From Anaeromyxobacter sp. (GTDB taxonomy: Bacteria; Myxococcota; Myxococcia; Myxococcales; Anaeromyxobacteraceae), in contig JAHWYA010000116.1 in assembly GCA_020028115.1 (NCBI GenBank), positions 1 to 6,187 of the forward strand: a stretch of 6,187 bases of DNA, given 5' to 3'. Below the pieces are notes generated by a model. That model was given only the letters and a program-made list of their open reading frames with translations, did no database searches and was not told the origin of the DNA. Position numbers and translations under genes: made by a program. Positions 5,309 through 6,187 of the stretch are shown piece after piece; positions within the stretch are counted from its first letter, which is position 1, and every line of letters begins with the position of its first letter.

Positions 5309-6103
5309 ATGCGCCGCGCCCTCGTCCTGTGCCTCCTCGCCGCCCCGTTCCTGCCGGGCTGCCGCTGCCCCACCGTCCCGTCGGGACACCGCGGGATCGT
5401 CTTCAAGACGCTCGGCGGAGGCACGAGCAAGCAGGTGCTCGGGGAGGGGATGCACTTCATCCCGATCTGGAACCACGTCATCCCGTACGACGCGCGCGTC
5501 CACGAGATGAAGGAGGCGCTCGTGGTGCTCACCTCGAACGGGCTCACGCTGCGGGTCGACACGAGCGTCCGCTACCGGCCGAAGATCGACGAGCTCTACC
5601 AGCTCCAGACGGAGATCGGCCCGGACTACGACCAGAAGGTCATCGGCCCGGTGGTGCGGTCCGAGGCGCGCAAGGTCTTCGGCCGCTACCAGCCGGAGGA
5701 GATCTACTCGACGAAGCGCGAGGAGATCGAGCGGCAGATCTACGAGGAGGTGCTGCGCGCGCTCGAGGGGAAGCACGTCGTCGTCGAGGTGGTCCTCGTG
5801 CGGGACGTGGACCTCCCGGAGATGATCAAGACCGCGATCGCGGACAAGCTCGCAGAGGAGCAGCGCGCCCAGAAGATGCGCTTCACGCTCGACCGGGAGC
5901 GCCAGGAGGCGCAGCGCAAGCTCATCGAGGCGGAGGGCATCTCGAAGTACCAGACGATCGTCCGCCAGGGGCTCACCCAGGAGTACCTGCAATTCAAGGG
6001 GATCGAGGCGACCGCCCGGCTCGCGGAGAGCCCGAACGCGAAGGTCGTGATCGTCGGCGGCGGGAAGGGCGGCCTGCCGGTCATCCTCGGCGACTCGAAG
6101 TGA
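5309..6103 (+). CDS. Prohibitin-like SPFH/Band 7 protein with probable lipoprotein signal
   Basis: SPFH proteins form large ring or cage assemblies on membranes and are tied to membrane microdomains and to control of membrane proteases such as FtsH; the exact job here is unknown. The 264-residue product starts MRRALVLCLLAAPFLPGC, a short signal peptide ending in a lipobox-like LPGC (C18; Pro at -2 is not the commonest residue). The Band 7 domain follows (about residues 23-170), with SGHRGIVFKTLGGG, GEGMHFIPIWNHVIPYDARV and RVDTSVRYRP. Then comes a charged helical/coiled-coil stretch at about 171-210 (KLAEEQRAQKMRF, RQEAQRKLIEAEG) and the prohibitin-type tail GLTQEYLQFKGIEA, NAKVVIVGGG, GLPVIL. 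The domain order and length match bacterial prohibitin-family proteins. Lipid anchoring would replace the usual N-terminal membrane helix. It lies 44 bp after cydB and may share its transcript. Confidence 0.9.
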   Translation: MRRALVLCLLAAPFLPGCRCPTVPSGHRGIVFKTLGGGTSKQVLGEGMHFIPIWNHVIPYDARVHEMKEALVVLTSNGLTLRVDTSVRYRPKIDELYQLQTEIGPDYDQKVIGPVVRSEARKVFGRYQPEEIYSTKREEIERQIYEEVLRALEGKHVVVEVVLVRDVDLPEMIKTAIADKLAEEQRAQKMRFTLDRERQEAQRKLIEAEGISKYQTIVRQGLTQEYLQFKGIEATARLAESPNAKVVIVGGGKGGLPVILGDSK

Positions 6104-6109
6104 GAAGAA

Positions 6110-6135
6110 GGGCCCCGGCGTCGCCGCCGGGGCCC
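6110..6135. terminator. Perfect 11-bp GC hairpin between convergent genes
   Basis: GGGCCCCGGCG, loop TCGC, CGCCGGGGCCC form a perfect 11-bp stem six bases after the SPFH stop. On the plus strand no T-run follows. On the minus strand the stem is followed by TTCTTCTC, so it looks more like a terminator for a gene arriving from the right, and may serve both directions. Position and symmetry make a termination role likely. Confidence 0.65.
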
Positions 6136-6166
6136 CTGGATCCCCCTGCCCCTCGGAGCGGTGCTG

Positions 6167-6187
6167 CTAGAAGCGGTACGCCCCGCC
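6167..6187 (-). CDS. C-terminal end of a probable outer-membrane protein (partial)
   Basis: Reading leftward from the window edge, the minus strand gives GGAYRF then TAG (6169-6167). A terminal Phe in a Gly-x-Tyr-Arg-Phe context is typical of the last strand of outer-membrane beta-barrel proteins. The T-rich flank of the hairpin at 6110-6135 is on the correct side to terminate this gene. Only six codons are inside the window, so the call depends on very little sequence; the rest of the gene lies beyond base 6187. Confidence 0.4.
   Translation of the reverse strand, partial: GGAYRF

Overview
The window is very GC-rich (third codon positions almost all G or C), and its genes carry little intergenic DNA. 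This base composition, a cytochrome bd oxidase, a probable prohibitin-like lipoprotein, outer-membrane barrel proteins and HEAT-like repeat proteins suggest a Gram-negative bacterium of the Myxococcota, Anaeromyxobacter-like. That assignment is an inference from style, not from a marker gene. No rRNA, tRNA, CRISPR array, insertion sequence, phage gene or other mobile element is visible. The window reads as ordinary chromosomal housekeeping and envelope DNA.

Layout. (1) 1-575, plus: 3' part of a helical-repeat protein of unknown function. Its reading frame changes near 130-147, so it is frameshifted in this copy or in this assembly. (2) 572-730, minus: a 52-residue TatA-like protein whose stop codon overlaps that of gene 1 in one GCTAGC palindrome. 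(3) 761-1522, plus: a cytoplasmic glycerophosphodiester phosphodiesterase, divergent from the TatA-like gene with only 30 bp between the starts. (4) 1530-2480, minus: a secreted, probably outer-membrane beta-barrel protein with a good sigma70-type promoter that holds two inverted repeats. (5) 2606-2857, minus: an 83-residue membrane protein with two membrane segments and a FVGQWAPT motif. (6) 2941-4257 and 4254-5264, plus: cydA and cydB, overlapping by 4 bp, encoding a short-Q-loop quinol-oxidising cytochrome bd. (7) 5309-6103, plus: an SPFH/prohibitin-family protein with a probable lipobox. (8) 6110-6135: a strong perfect hairpin. (9) 6167-6187, minus: the last six codons of a probable outer-membrane protein that runs off the window.

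How they fit together. Only cydA-cydB forms a clear operon; the SPFH gene follows after 44 bp with its own strong ribosome binding site and could be co-transcribed. Most products act in the envelope: respiration (CydAB), lipid-headgroup breakdown (GDPD), outer-membrane barrels, small inner-membrane proteins and a lipid-anchored SPFH scaffold. Nothing here establishes a shared pathway. I did not find a convincing novel system. The points most worth a second look are the frameshift in gene 1, the minimal orphan TatA-like protein, the nested inverted repeats at the barrel promoter, the small FVGQWAPT protein divergent from cydA, and the SPFH lipoprotein next to cydAB.
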